Shown here: positions 20,113 through 28,935 of the stretch, piece by piece
Position numbering within the stretch: the first letter of the stretch is position 1
Layout of the letters: each line of letters starts with the position of its first letter
Assembly (NCBI RefSeq): GCF_001905885.1
Contig: NZ_LIYH01000007.1
Location: 124,001-188,000 of the forward strand
Reading direction: 5' to 3'
From: Streptomyces sp. CB03234
GTDB lineage: Bacteria > Actinomycetota > Actinomycetes > Streptomycetales > Streptomycetaceae
Length of the DNA: 64,000 nt
Notes under the pieces: model-generated
Seen by the model: only the letters and a program-made list of their open reading frames with translations
Databases searched by the model: none
What the model was told of the DNA's origin: nothing
Made by a program: the position numbers and the translations under genes

Positions 20113-21215
20113 CGGCGCTTGCCCCGCCCGCGCGTGGGCTGGCGCCGCTGGCCGACCACCGCACCGGCGGGTGCGGCGTCCTGCGGCTCGTCGTCCTGCG
20201 GCTCGGCGGCCTCGGGGGCCGGGGCGTCCGGGGACTCGCCCTTCTGGGCGGCCTGGGCGCGCTTGGCCAGGACGCGTTTCTTCAGCGCCTTCATCTGCGG
20301 GTCGCGTTCCTTGAGGTCGGCGACGAGCGGCGTGGCGATGAAGATCGACGAGTACGCACCGGCCGCGAGACCCACGAACAGCGACAGCGAGATGTCGTTG
20401 AGCATGCCCGCGCCGAGGACACCGCCACCGATGAACAGCAGGCCTGCCACCGGCAGCAGCGCCACGACGGTGGTGTTGATGGAGCGGACCAGGGTGCTGT
20501 TGAGACTCCGGTTGGCGATCTCGCTGTACGTCCAGCGGGTCTGCTTGGTGATGTCCCGCGACGCCTCCTTCAGACCGTCGAAGACGACGACGGTGTCGTA
20601 GAGGGAGTAACCGAGGATGGTCAGCAGACCGATCACCGTGCCCGGGGTGACCTCGAAGCCCACCAGGGCGTAGATGCCGACGGTGATGGTGAGGTCGTGG
20701 ATCAGGGCGATCAGTGCGGCGACGGCCATGCGCCACTCGAAGGCGATCGCCAGGTACACCACCACGAGGACCATGAAGACGCCGAGGCCCATCCAGGCCT
20801 TGTTGGCGATCTGCTCGCCCCAGCTGGGGCCGACGACATCGACGTTCAGGTCGTTCTTGGCGACCCCGAGCTCGGAGGACAGCTCCGACTTGATCTTGGC
20901 GGACTCAGCGGTGGTGACATCGCTGATCTGGATGCGGAGGCCACCGCTGCCGAGTTCCTGGACGATCGGGATGTGGCCGGAGATCTCCTCGGCGGTGTCC
21001 CGTGCCTGCTCGGTGGAGACCGAGAGCTTGGGCGTGGTGACGACGACGCCGCCCTTGAACTCGATGCCCATGTTGAGGCCCTGCACCATCAGTCCGGCGA
21101 TGGCCGTGATGGTGATCAGGATGGAGACGCCGTACCAGAGCATCCGCTTGCCGACGAAGTCGTACCCGACCTCACCGCGGTACAGGCGAGCGCCCATGCT
21201 GCCGAGTCGTGACAT
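20109..21215 (-). CDS. secF: Protein translocase subunit SecF
   Basis: Partner of SecD; uses the proton-motive force to pull exported proteins. 368 aa with six membrane segments. The family signatures GIEFKGGVVV near the N-terminus and TILGYSLYDTVVVFDGLKE in the membrane domain are present. A cytosolic tail of about 70 residues is rich in Ala, Pro and Asp/Glu and ends in a basic patch. The ATG lies 1 bp after the secD stop, and apt overlaps its stop by 4 bp. Confidence 0.97.
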   Translation of the reverse strand: MSRLGSMGARLYRGEVGYDFVGKRMLWYGVSILITITAIAGLMVQGLNMGIEFKGGVVVTTPKLSVSTEQARDTAEEISGHIPIVQELGSGGLRIQISDVTTAESAKIKSELSSELGVAKNDLNVDVVGPSWGEQIANKAWMGLGVFMVLVVVYLAIAFEWRMAVAALIALIHDLTITVGIYALVGFEVTPGTVIGLLTILGYSLYDTVVVFDGLKEASRDITKQTRWTYSEIANRSLNSTLVRSINTTVVALLPVAGLLFIGGGVLGAGMLNDISLSLFVGLAAGAYSSIFIATPLVADLKERDPQMKALKKRVLAKRAQAAQKGESPDAPAPEAAEPQDDEPQDAAPAGAVVGQRRQPTRGRGKRR

Positions 21216-21216
21216 C

Positions 21217-22947
21217 TCACGCCTCCTTCGGTTCGGTGATGGCGGAGACGCGCCGCGAGCGGCGCAGCGGGGGCTTGGCTCCGAGCCGCCTGGGGTCGAG
21301 GCCCGACCACGGGTGTCCACTGCTGAAGAACTTGGTGCGGGCCATGAGCGTCATCAACGGCTTGGTGAAGAAGAACACCACGACGACGTCCAGGAGGGTC
21401 GTCAGACCCAGCGTGAAGGCGAAGCCCTGCACCTTGCCGACGGTCACGATGAACAGCACGGCCGCGGCGAGGAACGACACGAAGTCGGACACCAGGATCG
21501 TGCGCCGGGCGCGCGGCCAGCCGCGTTCCACGGCGGGACGCAGCGTGCGGCCGTCGCGGATCTCGTCCCGGACCCGTTCGAAGTACACGATGAAGGAGTC
21601 CGCGGTGATACCGATGGCCACGATGGCGCCGCAGACGGCCGGCAGGTTCAGCGCGAAGCCGATGGCCGGGCCGAGCAGCGACATCAGCGCGTAGGTGAGG
21701 GCCGCCGAGACCAGGAGGCTGAGGAGCGCGATGATCGACAGGCCCCGGTAGTAGACCACCAGGTAGATCACGACCAGGGCGAGACCGATGGCGCCCGCGA
21801 TCAGACCGGCCTTCAGCTGCTCGCCGCCGAGCGCGGCGGTGACCGTGGTGACGCTCTCCTTCTCGAACGAGAGCGGCAGCGCGCCGTACGACAGGACGTT
21901 GGCCAGCTCGGTCGCCGACTGCTGGTCGAAGCTGCCGGAGATCTCGGCGCTTCCGCCGCCGATGGCGCTGCTGACGGACGGTGCGGAGACGACCTGCCCG
22001 TCCAGCGAGATCGCGAACTGGTTCTGCGGCTGGACCTGGCTCGCCAGCTTGCCCGTGGTCGCCGCGAACTTCTTGGTGCCCGCGTCGGTGAAGCCGAGCT
22101 GGACGATCCACCGGCCGCGCTGCGGGTCGAAGACGCCCTGGGCCTCGTCGACGTCCGTTCCGGCGACCTCGGCCGGGCCGAGGATGTACTTGGCGTCGCC
22201 CTCGCTGCCGCAGGCGACGGTCGGCTTGGCCGGGTCGGAGTTGCGGGCCGGGTTGGGCACCTGCTTGGTCTTCTTGTCCGGCGTGCAGTCCAGGGCGGTG
22301 AACTGCTTCTCGAGCGCGGCGACGGCGGCCGCACCCGAGGCGGAGGGCTGCGGGGCCGGCGTGGTGGCCGGCTTGTCGGTCGCGGTCGGCTTCGGGGTCG
22401 GCGCCTTCTTCAGGGAGTCCGTGACGGCACGGCCCTGGGTGGTGGCGCTCGCCTTGGGGCTGGGCGGTGTCGAGGCCTTGCCGCTGGGCGTGGCGCTCGG
22501 TGAGCCGCTGGCGGAGGGCTCGGGCAGCGGAGCGCTGCCGGCGACAGCCAGGACGGGGCGGAAGTACAGCTCGGCGGTGGTGCCGACCTGGTTCTCGGCC
22601 GCTTCGGAATCAGTCGCCCGGGGGATGTTGACGATGATGTGCCGGTTGCCCTGCTGCTGGACCTCGGACTCCGAGACACCCAGACCGTTGACACGGCGCT
22701 CGATGATGCCGATCGCGGTCTGCATGTTGGTGTTGTTGATGGAGTCCGGCTTGCCGGGCTGGTTCTCGGCCCTGAGCGTGATGCTCGTACCGCCGGCGAG
22801 GTCGATGCCCAGGCGCGGGGTGGTGTCGCCCGACCAGAACATCCCGCCGATCAGGGCACCGATGGCGATCAGGATCACTGCCAGGGCGCGCCCCGGCTTG
22901 CCCTGCCCCCCCGTCGCCGGCCCTCGGCCCTTCTTGGGTGCTGCCAC
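21217..22947 (-). CDS. secD: Protein translocase subunit SecD
   Basis: 576 aa from the GTG at 22947 (VAAPKKGRGPATGG), with GGGAG upstream; the ORF extension to 23040 lacks homology. The first membrane segment is near 22-42 and is followed by LGIDLAGGTSITL. The periplasmic part has an extra segment of about 90 residues made mostly of Ala, Pro, Ser, Thr and Lys (near 135-225) before a Cys-containing stretch. The C-terminal membrane domain has GFALNLPAVCGAIVAIGITADSF. It forms one unit with secF. Confidence 0.96.
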   Translation of the reverse strand: MAAPKKGRGPATGGQGKPGRALAVILIAIGALIGGMFWSGDTTPRLGIDLAGGTSITLRAENQPGKPDSINNTNMQTAIGIIERRVNGLGVSESEVQQQGNRHIIVNIPRATDSEAAENQVGTTAELYFRPVLAVAGSAPLPEPSASGSPSATPSGKASTPPSPKASATTQGRAVTDSLKKAPTPKPTATDKPATTPAPQPSASGAAAVAALEKQFTALDCTPDKKTKQVPNPARNSDPAKPTVACGSEGDAKYILGPAEVAGTDVDEAQGVFDPQRGRWIVQLGFTDAGTKKFAATTGKLASQVQPQNQFAISLDGQVVSAPSVSSAIGGGSAEISGSFDQQSATELANVLSYGALPLSFEKESVTTVTAALGGEQLKAGLIAGAIGLALVVIYLVVYYRGLSIIALLSLLVSAALTYALMSLLGPAIGFALNLPAVCGAIVAIGITADSFIVYFERVRDEIRDGRTLRPAVERGWPRARRTILVSDFVSFLAAAVLFIVTVGKVQGFAFTLGLTTLLDVVVVFFFTKPLMTLMARTKFFSSGHPWSGLDPRRLGAKPPLRRSRRVSAITEPKEA

Positions 22948-23087
22948 CTTCTCGTTTCTCCCTGTCCAACCGCCGCTACGCCGGGTGAGCGTCGGGGCGG
23001 CCACGAAGTGGTGTGGGGAATCCCCCGCGTGTGTCGGCACGGAACGGACCGCGTACGCCGGTCGGCGACGCGGTCCGTCTGCACGCC

Positions 23088-23567
23088 TTACTTCGCGTCG
23101 GTGTCGCCGTCGCTCTTCTCGTCGGCCTTGGCGTCCTTGGCCTCGGGAGCGGTGTCGCCCTCGTCGGCCGCGTCCTTCTTGCCGAGGTCGATCTTCGCGT
23201 CACCGTCGGCCAGGACGTCCGTCCCGGCCTCGGTGAGCGAGGAGGCGTCGTCCGGCACGACGGGGGTGTCGGTCTTCAGGTCACCGTCGCCGTGGACGAT
23301 GCGGTTGTACTCCTCGTCGTCGAGGACGGCGCCGACGGCGTTCTTGGCGTACACGGCGTGGACGCCCGGAGCGACCTCCAGGAGGACCGTGTCCTCGCCG
23401 ACCTCCTTGACGGTGGCGTACATCCCCCCGATCGTCCGTACGCCGGTTCCGGGCTGCATCTGGTTACGCATTTCCACCGCCTGCTGCTGCTTCTTCTTGG
23501 CAGAGCGGGTCATCAGGAACATGGCCCCGATGAGGACGATGAACGGCAGGAGAGTCACGATACTCAC
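23088..23567 (-). CDS. yajC: Preprotein translocase accessory subunit YajC
   Basis: 159 aa. A single N-terminal membrane helix (LLPFIVLIGAMFLM) is followed by SAKKKQQQAVEMRNQMQPGTGVRTIGGMYATV, the YajC signature, then an acidic Asp/Lys-rich tail of about 60 residues, longer than in enterobacteria. GTG 23567 is preferred to GTG 23588 because AAGGA lies upstream of it and the helix begins directly. It lies between ruvB and secD, as in many bacteria. Confidence 0.93.
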   Translation of the reverse strand: MSIVTLLPFIVLIGAMFLMTRSAKKKQQQAVEMRNQMQPGTGVRTIGGMYATVKEVGEDTVLLEVAPGVHAVYAKNAVGAVLDDEEYNRIVHGDGDLKTDTPVVPDDASSLTEAGTDVLADGDAKIDLGKKDAADEGDTAPEAKDAKADEKSDGDTDAK

Positions 23568-23732
23568 GGGACGACAAATCCTTCGCACGGTCGCGGGGAA
23601 CCGCGGCCTGATCTTCGGGGGTGGGTACGCCGGCCTGAAGGGTCGGCATCGGCGGAGTCTAGGCGAGTCCGCATCAATGGAACAACGCCCAGCATGGCAC
23701 CGCGGTTCCTCGCCCGGCGAGTCTCCTCGCCG

Positions 23733-24821
23733 TCACGCCCCGAAGAGCCCCTGTTGTCCCCTTCCCGGGCCGCCTGCCTGCGGCGGTACGAGGCCGAGAT
23801 GCGCCCACGCGGCGGGCGTGGCGACCCGCCCGCGCGGCGTGCGGGCCAGCAGGCCCTCCCGTACGAGGAAGGGTTCGGCCACCTCCTCGACCGTCTCGCG
23901 CTCCTCCCCCACGGCCACGGCGAGGGTGGACAGGCCGACCGGTCCGCCGCCGAACAGCTTCAGCAGCGCCTCCAGTACCGCCCGGTCCAGCCGGTCCAGG
24001 CCGCGGCCGTCCACCTCGTACACCTTGAGCGCGGTGGCGGCGATGTCGCGGGTGATCAGGCCGTCCGCCTTGACCTGGGCGTAGTCGCGGACGCGGCGCA
24101 GCAGGCGGTTGGCGATCCGGGGCGTGCCGCGGGAACGGCCGGCGATCTCGGCGGCGCCGTCGGCCTCGATCTCGACGTCCAGCAGCTGGGCGGAGCGGTG
24201 GATGACGCGCTCCAGCTCGGCCGGGGCGTAGAACTCCATGTGGGCGGTGAAGCCGAACCGGTCGCGCAGCGGGGGCGGCAGGAGGCCGGCGCGGGTGGTG
24301 GCGCCGACGAGGGTGAAGGGCGGCAGCTCCAGGGGGATCGCGGTCGCGCCCGGTCCCTTTCCGACGATGACGTCGACCCGGAAGTCCTCCATCGCCATGT
24401 AGAGCATCTCCTCGGCGGGCCGGGACATCCGGTGGATCTCGTCGAGGAAGAGGACCTCTCCCTCCTGGAGGGAGGAGAGGATCGCGGCAAGGTCGCCGGC
24501 GTGCTGGATGGCGGGGCCGGAGGTGATGCGGATGGGGGCGCCCATCTCCGCGGCGATGATCATGGAGAGGGTGGTCTTGCCGAGGCCGGGGGCGCCGGAC
24601 AGCAGGACGTGGTCGGCGGTGGCGCCGCGGGCCAGGGCGGCCTTGAGCACCAGGTCCAGCTGCTCGCGGACCCTTTCCTGGCCCACGAACTCGTCCAGCG
24701 ACTTGGGGCGCAGGGCCGCCTCTACAGCCTGGTCCTCACCGTCGGCGGACGCCCCGACGAGCCGGTCGGCGGCGTCGGCGGCGGCGGCCGGCGTGCTGCT
24801 GGTGTCGTCGTACCGGTTCAC
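23733..24821 (-). CDS. ruvB: Holliday junction branch-migration helicase RuvB
   Basis: AAA+ motor of the RuvABC resolvasome; 362 aa. Walker A is GAPGLGKTT and Walker B LFLDEIHRM, with sensor GATTRAGLL and arginine-finger region PLRDRFG. A winged-helix C-terminus carries GGGPVGLSTLAVAVGEERETVEEVAEPFL. The GTG at 24821 overlaps the stop of the preceding small ORF as GTGA. Confidence 0.98.
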   Translation of the reverse strand: MNRYDDTSSTPAAAADAADRLVGASADGEDQAVEAALRPKSLDEFVGQERVREQLDLVLKAALARGATADHVLLSGAPGLGKTTLSMIIAAEMGAPIRITSGPAIQHAGDLAAILSSLQEGEVLFLDEIHRMSRPAEEMLYMAMEDFRVDVIVGKGPGATAIPLELPPFTLVGATTRAGLLPPPLRDRFGFTAHMEFYAPAELERVIHRSAQLLDVEIEADGAAEIAGRSRGTPRIANRLLRRVRDYAQVKADGLITRDIAATALKVYEVDGRGLDRLDRAVLEALLKLFGGGPVGLSTLAVAVGEERETVEEVAEPFLVREGLLARTPRGRVATPAAWAHLGLVPPQAGGPGRGQQGLFGA

Positions 24822-25252
24822 TGCGGATTGCCTCGCGTGGTCATGGCGGCGGAGCCGCGCGGATGGTGGTCTGCCGGCCGGCCCGGCACGCCCAGCCGAC
24901 GGGCGGGCGTCTGGCCGGCCCCGGGCCCGCCGCGCGCCCGTTCGCGGCCGGGCCGATGTGCGGCTGCCCCGCCGCGCGCCGTGACCGGCCGCCCCTGCCG
25001 GGCGCCCCCGTCCCCGCCCCCGCCGACCACGCGGCCGCTGCGGGAGCGCACGGCCGGGCGGGCCGCCCCGGGGCGCTGCCCTGTCGCCGGGACGGCCGGG
25101 CCGGTGCGCGAGCAGGGGGCGGTGCCGTCCCCAGCGGGCGAGTGGGCCACACCGGGGCGGCTCCCTCCGTCCGGGGCGGCCGGGCCGGTGCCGTGCCCCG
25201 CGGGCCGGCGGGCCGGGTCGGGTGCGGAGGTGACGGGGTTGTCGGGGGTCAT
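24818..25252 (-). CDS. Uncharacterised Pro/Gly/Arg/Ala-rich protein between ruvA and ruvB
   Basis: 144 codons filling the ruvA-ruvB gap. The ATG overlaps the ruvA stop (ATGA) and the stop overlaps the ruvB start (GTGA), so both junctions are coupled in the manner of true operon genes. The product is low complexity and predicted disordered, basic, with no hydrophobic segment or known domain; it contains RPAGHGTGPAAPDGG-like stretches. It could be a real linker protein or a translated spacer that keeps ribosomes moving into ruvB. I do not recognise it. Confidence 0.55.
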   Translation of the reverse strand: MTPDNPVTSAPDPARRPAGHGTGPAAPDGGSRPGVAHSPAGDGTAPCSRTGPAVPATGQRPGAARPAVRSRSGRVVGGGGDGGARQGRPVTARGGAAAHRPGRERARGGPGAGQTPARRLGVPGRPADHHPRGSAAMTTRGNPQ

Positions 25253-25869
25253 CGGGTGCGGTTCAGGGTCTGGAGGGCGGCCTTGAGGAGCTGGCCGATC
25301 TGGGGGGCGGCGCCCGACGCCTCCGCCTGGGGGGTGACGGCGGCCACCGCCTCGTCGGCCTCGCGGGTGGCGTACCCCAGGCCGATCAGCGCGGCGTGCA
25401 ACTGGTCGCGCCAGGAGGCGGTGACCGCCGTACCGACGCCCTGGCGGCCGATGTGGGCGGCGCCCACCGGTTCGCCGAGCCGGTCCTTCAGCTCCAGCAG
25501 CAGCTTCTGCGCGCCCTTCTTGCCGATGCCCGGCACCGCCGTGAGCGCCTTCTCGTCGCCCGACGCCACCGCGACGCGCAGCGCGTCCGGGCTGTGCACG
25601 GCGAGCATGGCCTGGGCGAGGCGCGGGCCGACTCCGCTGGCGGTCTGGAGCAGCTCGAAGACCTGCCGCTCATCGTCGTCGGCGAAGCCGTAAAGGGTCA
25701 GGGAGTCCTCCCGTACGACCAACGACGTGGCCAGCTTGGCTTCCTGACCCACCCTCAGCTCGGAGAGGGTGTTCGGCGTGCACTGGACGGCCATGCCGAT
25801 GCCGCCGACCTCGATCACGGCGGTGGTCGGGGCGAGCGCGGCGACCGGGCCGGAGACAAAGGCGATCAT
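25249..25869 (-). CDS. ruvA: Holliday junction DNA helicase subunit RuvA
   Basis: Binds four-way junctions and loads RuvB; 206 aa. The N-terminal OB-fold (MIAFVSGPVAALAPTTAVIEVGGIGMAVQ) and helix-hairpin-helix motifs (ASGVGPRLAQAMLAV, VPGIGKKGAQKLLLELKDRLG) are visible. The C-terminal domain that contacts RuvB ends TLNRTR. ATG 25869 overlaps the ruvC stop by 4 bp. Confidence 0.97.
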   Translation of the reverse strand: MIAFVSGPVAALAPTTAVIEVGGIGMAVQCTPNTLSELRVGQEAKLATSLVVREDSLTLYGFADDDERQVFELLQTASGVGPRLAQAMLAVHSPDALRVAVASGDEKALTAVPGIGKKGAQKLLLELKDRLGEPVGAAHIGRQGVGTAVTASWRDQLHAALIGLGYATREADEAVAAVTPQAEASGAAPQIGQLLKAALQTLNRTR

Positions 25870-26399
25870 GCGAGGTGGCCTTTCCTTGCGTGGTGTGCGG
25901 CGACCGCCTGCTGGAGGCGGTTTTGGGCGGGGGCCCGCCAGATGTGGCAGATGGCGAGGGCGAGCGCGTCGGCGGCGTCGGCCGGCTTCGGCAGGGTGTC
26001 GAGCCGGAGCAGCCGGGTGACCATGGCGCCCACCTGGGCCTTGTCGGCGCGGCCGCTGCCGGTGACGGCGGCCTTGACCTCACTCGGTGTGTGCAGGGCG
26101 ACGGGGATGCCGCGGCGGGACGCGCAGAGCATGGCGACGGCGCTGGCCTGCGCGGTGCCCATCACCGTACGCACATTGTGCTGGCTGAACACCCGCTCCA
26201 CTGCCATCCGTTCGGGTCGGTGCGCGTCCAGCCATTCCTCGATGCCGCGCTCTATCGCCACGAGGCGGTGGCCGATGTCCGCGTCCGCGGGGGTGCGGAC
26301 GACGCCGACGCCGAGCATCGTCAGCGGGCGTCCGGCGACGCCTTCGACGACGCCGATTCCGCACCGGGTCAGCCCTGGGTCCACCCCGAGAACGCGCAC
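25866..26399 (-). CDS. ruvC: Crossover junction endodeoxyribonuclease RuvC
   Basis: Resolves Holliday junctions; 177 aa from GTG 26399. Catalytic acids are visible: Asp in LGVDPGLT, Glu in AVERVF, and the Asp pair in PADAADALALA. Two in-frame GTGs exist. AAGGAGG abuts the first (26408) with no spacer but is 9 nt from the second, so the second is chosen. It is first in the ruvC-ruvA-ORF-ruvB unit. Confidence 0.96.
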   Translation of the reverse strand: MRVLGVDPGLTRCGIGVVEGVAGRPLTMLGVGVVRTPADADIGHRLVAIERGIEEWLDAHRPERMAVERVFSQHNVRTVMGTAQASAVAMLCASRRGIPVALHTPSEVKAAVTGSGRADKAQVGAMVTRLLRLDTLPKPADAADALALAICHIWRAPAQNRLQQAVAAHHARKGHLA

Positions 26400-26458
26400 G
26401 CCGCCCACCCTCCTTCGCTCAGCTGTTTGTGCAGGCTATCGGGTGGCACTGACAACGA

Positions 26459-26500
26459 CGCGACGGGCCGACGGGGTGTGTTCCCCGTCGGCCCGTCGCG
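26459..26500 (-). terminator. Strong hairpin terminator after yebC
   Basis: An 18-bp perfect stem (26459-26476 with 26483-26500) and a 6-nt loop, 12 bp past the yebC stop. It insulates the ruv genes from yebC. Confidence 0.88.
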
Positions 26501-26512
26501 GTCGTGCGTGGC

Positions 26513-27265
26513 TCAGGCGTCGACCTTCGCCATGACGTCGTCGGAGACGTCGAAGTTGGCGAAGACGTTCTGCACGTCGTCGCTGTCCTCCAGCGCGTCG
26601 ATCAACTTGAAGATCTTGCGCGCGCCCTCCTCGTCCAGCTCGACCTGCATGGTCGGGACGAAGTTGGCGTCGGCCGAGTCGTAGTCGATGCCGGCCTCCT
26701 GGAGGGCGGTGCGGACCGCGACCAGGTCGGTGGCCTCGCTGAGGACCTCGAAGCTCTCACCGAGGTCGTTGACCTCCTCGGCGCCCGCGTCGAGGACCGC
26801 GCCGAGCACGTCGTCCTCGGTCAGCTCACCCTTGGGGACGATCACGACGCCCTTGCGGTTGAACAGGTACGACACCGAACCCGGGTCGGCCATCGAGCCG
26901 CCGTTGCGGGTCATGGCGACGCGTACGTCGGAGGCGGCACGGTTGCGGTTGTCGGTGAGGCACTCGATGAGCACCGCGACACCGTTCGGGCCGTAACCCT
27001 CGTACATGATCGTCTCGTAGTCGGCGCCACCGGCCTCGAGGCCGGCGCCGCGCTTGACCGCGGAGTCGATGTTCTTGTTCGGGACCGAGCTCTTCTTGGC
27101 CTTCTGGATGGCGTCGAAGAGGGTCGGGTTGCCATCGGGGTCGGCGCCGCCGGTGCGGGCCGCGACCTCGATGTTCTTGATCAGCTTCGCGAAGAGCTTG
27201 CCGCGCTTGGCGTCGATCACGGCCTTCTTGTGCTTCGTCGTAGCCCATTTAGAGTGGCCGGACAT
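26513..27265 (-). CDS. YebC/PmpR family protein
   Basis: 250 aa, starting MSGHSKWATTKHKKAVIDAKRGKLFAKLIKNI, the hallmark of the family. Family members act as DNA-binding regulators (PmpR, and YebC as a ruv regulator) or, by more recent work, as translation factors relieving stalls at proline runs. AAGGAG precedes the ATG by 8 nt. It is upstream of ruvC but separated by a strong terminator, so co-transcription is unlikely. Confidence 0.95.
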   Translation of the reverse strand: MSGHSKWATTKHKKAVIDAKRGKLFAKLIKNIEVAARTGGADPDGNPTLFDAIQKAKKSSVPNKNIDSAVKRGAGLEAGGADYETIMYEGYGPNGVAVLIECLTDNRNRAASDVRVAMTRNGGSMADPGSVSYLFNRKGVVIVPKGELTEDDVLGAVLDAGAEEVNDLGESFEVLSEATDLVAVRTALQEAGIDYDSADANFVPTMQVELDEEGARKIFKLIDALEDSDDVQNVFANFDVSDDVMAKVDA

Positions 27266-27327
27266 CTGCCTGTCTCCTTCGCGTAACCAATTTCTGAACG
27301 AACCCCAGAGATCCTACCGGGGTCGGG

Positions 27328-27918
27328 TCAGGCCGCCGTGCGCACCATGTCGACGAACAGGGCGTGCACCCGGTGGTCGCCGGTCAGTTCGGGGTGGAAC
27401 GACGTGGCGAGGGCATTGCCCTGCCGTACGGCGACGATGTGGCCGTCGTGCTCGGCGACGACCTCGGCCTGGGCACCGACCGACTCGACCCACGGGGCGC
27501 GGATGAAGACGCCCTCGACGGGGCCGCCGTCGATGCCGGCGACCTCGACGGCCGCCTCGAAGGACTCGTTCTGGCGCCCGAAGGCGTTGCGGCGGACGAT
27601 CATGTCGATGCCGCCGAGCGTCTCCTGGCCCGAGCGCGGGTCGAGGATCTTGTCGGCGAGCATGATCAGGCCGGCGCACGTGCCGTAGACGGGCATGCCC
27701 GCCTTGATGCGCTCGCGCAGCGGCTCCATGAGGCCGAACAGCTCGGCCAGCTTGGAGATGGTGGTGGACTCGCCGCCGGGGATGACCAGGCCGTCGACCT
27801 CGGCGAGCTCCTCGGGGCGCCGGACCGGCCTGGCCACGGCGTCCGCCGCGGCCAGGGCGATCAGGTGCTCACGTACATCGCCCTGGAGAGCCAGGACACC
27901 GATGAGCGGAGTGGTCAT
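27328..27918 (-). CDS. pdxT: Pyridoxal 5'-phosphate synthase glutaminase subunit PdxT
   Basis: Supplies ammonia from glutamine to PdxS; 196 aa. The class I amidotransferase triad is visible: nucleophile Cys in YGTCAGLIML and HPE in SFHPELTGD, with PGGESTTI near residue 48. The start overlaps the pdxS stop (TAATG), consistent with a fixed ratio of the two subunits. Confidence 0.98.
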   Translation of the reverse strand: MTTPLIGVLALQGDVREHLIALAAADAVARPVRRPEELAEVDGLVIPGGESTTISKLAELFGLMEPLRERIKAGMPVYGTCAGLIMLADKILDPRSGQETLGGIDMIVRRNAFGRQNESFEAAVEVAGIDGGPVEGVFIRAPWVESVGAQAEVVAEHDGHIVAVRQGNALATSFHPELTGDHRVHALFVDMVRTAA

Positions 27919-28826
27919 TACCAGCCCCGGTTCGCGTAGCGCTCGGCCTCGGGGAGGGTGTCGCAGTTGATGCCGACCATGGCCTCGCCCAGGTTGCGGG
28001 ACGCGTCCGCGATGATCTTCGGGTCGTCGTAGAAGGTGGTGGCCTTCACGATGGCGGCGGCGCGCTTGGCCGGGTCGCCGGACTTGAAGATGCCGGAGCC
28101 GACGAAGACGCCCTCGGCGCCGAGCTGGCGCATCAGCGCGGCGTCGGCCGGGGTGGCCACGCCACCGGCGGAGAACAGCACGACCGGCAGCTTGCCGAGC
28201 TCGCTGACCTCCTTGACGAGCTCGTAGGGGGCGCGCAGCTCCTTGGCGGCGGCGTACAGCTCGTTGTTGTCGAAGCCGCGCAGCTTGGCGATCTCGTTCT
28301 TGATCTGACGCAGGTGGCGGACGGCTTCCACCACGTTGCCCGTACCGGCCTCACCCTTCGACCGGATCATGGCCGCGCCCTCGGCTATGCGGCGCAGGGC
28401 CTCGCCCAGGTTGGTGGCGCCACACACGAACGGCGTGGTGAAGGCCCACTTGTCGGAGTGGTTGACCTCGTCGGCCGGGGTGAGGACCTCGGACTCGTCG
28501 ATGTAGTCGACGCCGAGGGACTGCAGGACCTGGGCCTCGACGAAGTGACCGATGCGGGACTTGGCCATGACCGGGATGGAGACCGCGTCGATGATCTCCT
28601 CGATCATGTTCGGGTCGGACATCCGGGCCACACCGCCGTCCTTGCGGATGTCGGCCGGGACCCGCTCGAGGGCCATGACGGCGACGGCGCCGGCGTCCTC
28701 GGCGATCTTGGCCTGCTCGGCGTTGACCACGTCCATGATCACGCCGCCCTTGAGCTGCTCGGCCATGCCGCGCTTCACGCGCGCGGTGCCGGTCTCGGGG
28801 GACTGCGGGGTGGTGGTGCTGGACAC
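27918..28826 (-). CDS. pdxS: Pyridoxal 5'-phosphate synthase subunit PdxS
   Basis: Lyase subunit that builds PLP from ribose 5-phosphate, glyceraldehyde 3-phosphate and ammonia; 302 aa. The TIM-barrel signatures GGVIMDVVNAEQAKIAEDAGA, the lysine-bearing MAKSRIGH and KGEAGTGN are present. GTG start at 28826. With PdxT it makes the cofactor used by the PabC-type enzyme encoded at 51 kb, among many others. Confidence 0.98.
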   Translation of the reverse strand: MSSTTTPQSPETGTARVKRGMAEQLKGGVIMDVVNAEQAKIAEDAGAVAVMALERVPADIRKDGGVARMSDPNMIEEIIDAVSIPVMAKSRIGHFVEAQVLQSLGVDYIDESEVLTPADEVNHSDKWAFTTPFVCGATNLGEALRRIAEGAAMIRSKGEAGTGNVVEAVRHLRQIKNEIAKLRGFDNNELYAAAKELRAPYELVKEVSELGKLPVVLFSAGGVATPADAALMRQLGAEGVFVGSGIFKSGDPAKRAAAIVKATTFYDDPKIIADASRNLGEAMVGINCDTLPEAERYANRGW

Positions 28827-28935
28827 GGATGGACCTCACTCAAGAAACGGGACGGTTTCAACTACACCGAGGAAACCCGGGCCACCCAGTCCACATCAAG
28901 GGCCAATAGTCACCCGGTGGCTCGTTTTCCCGAGG

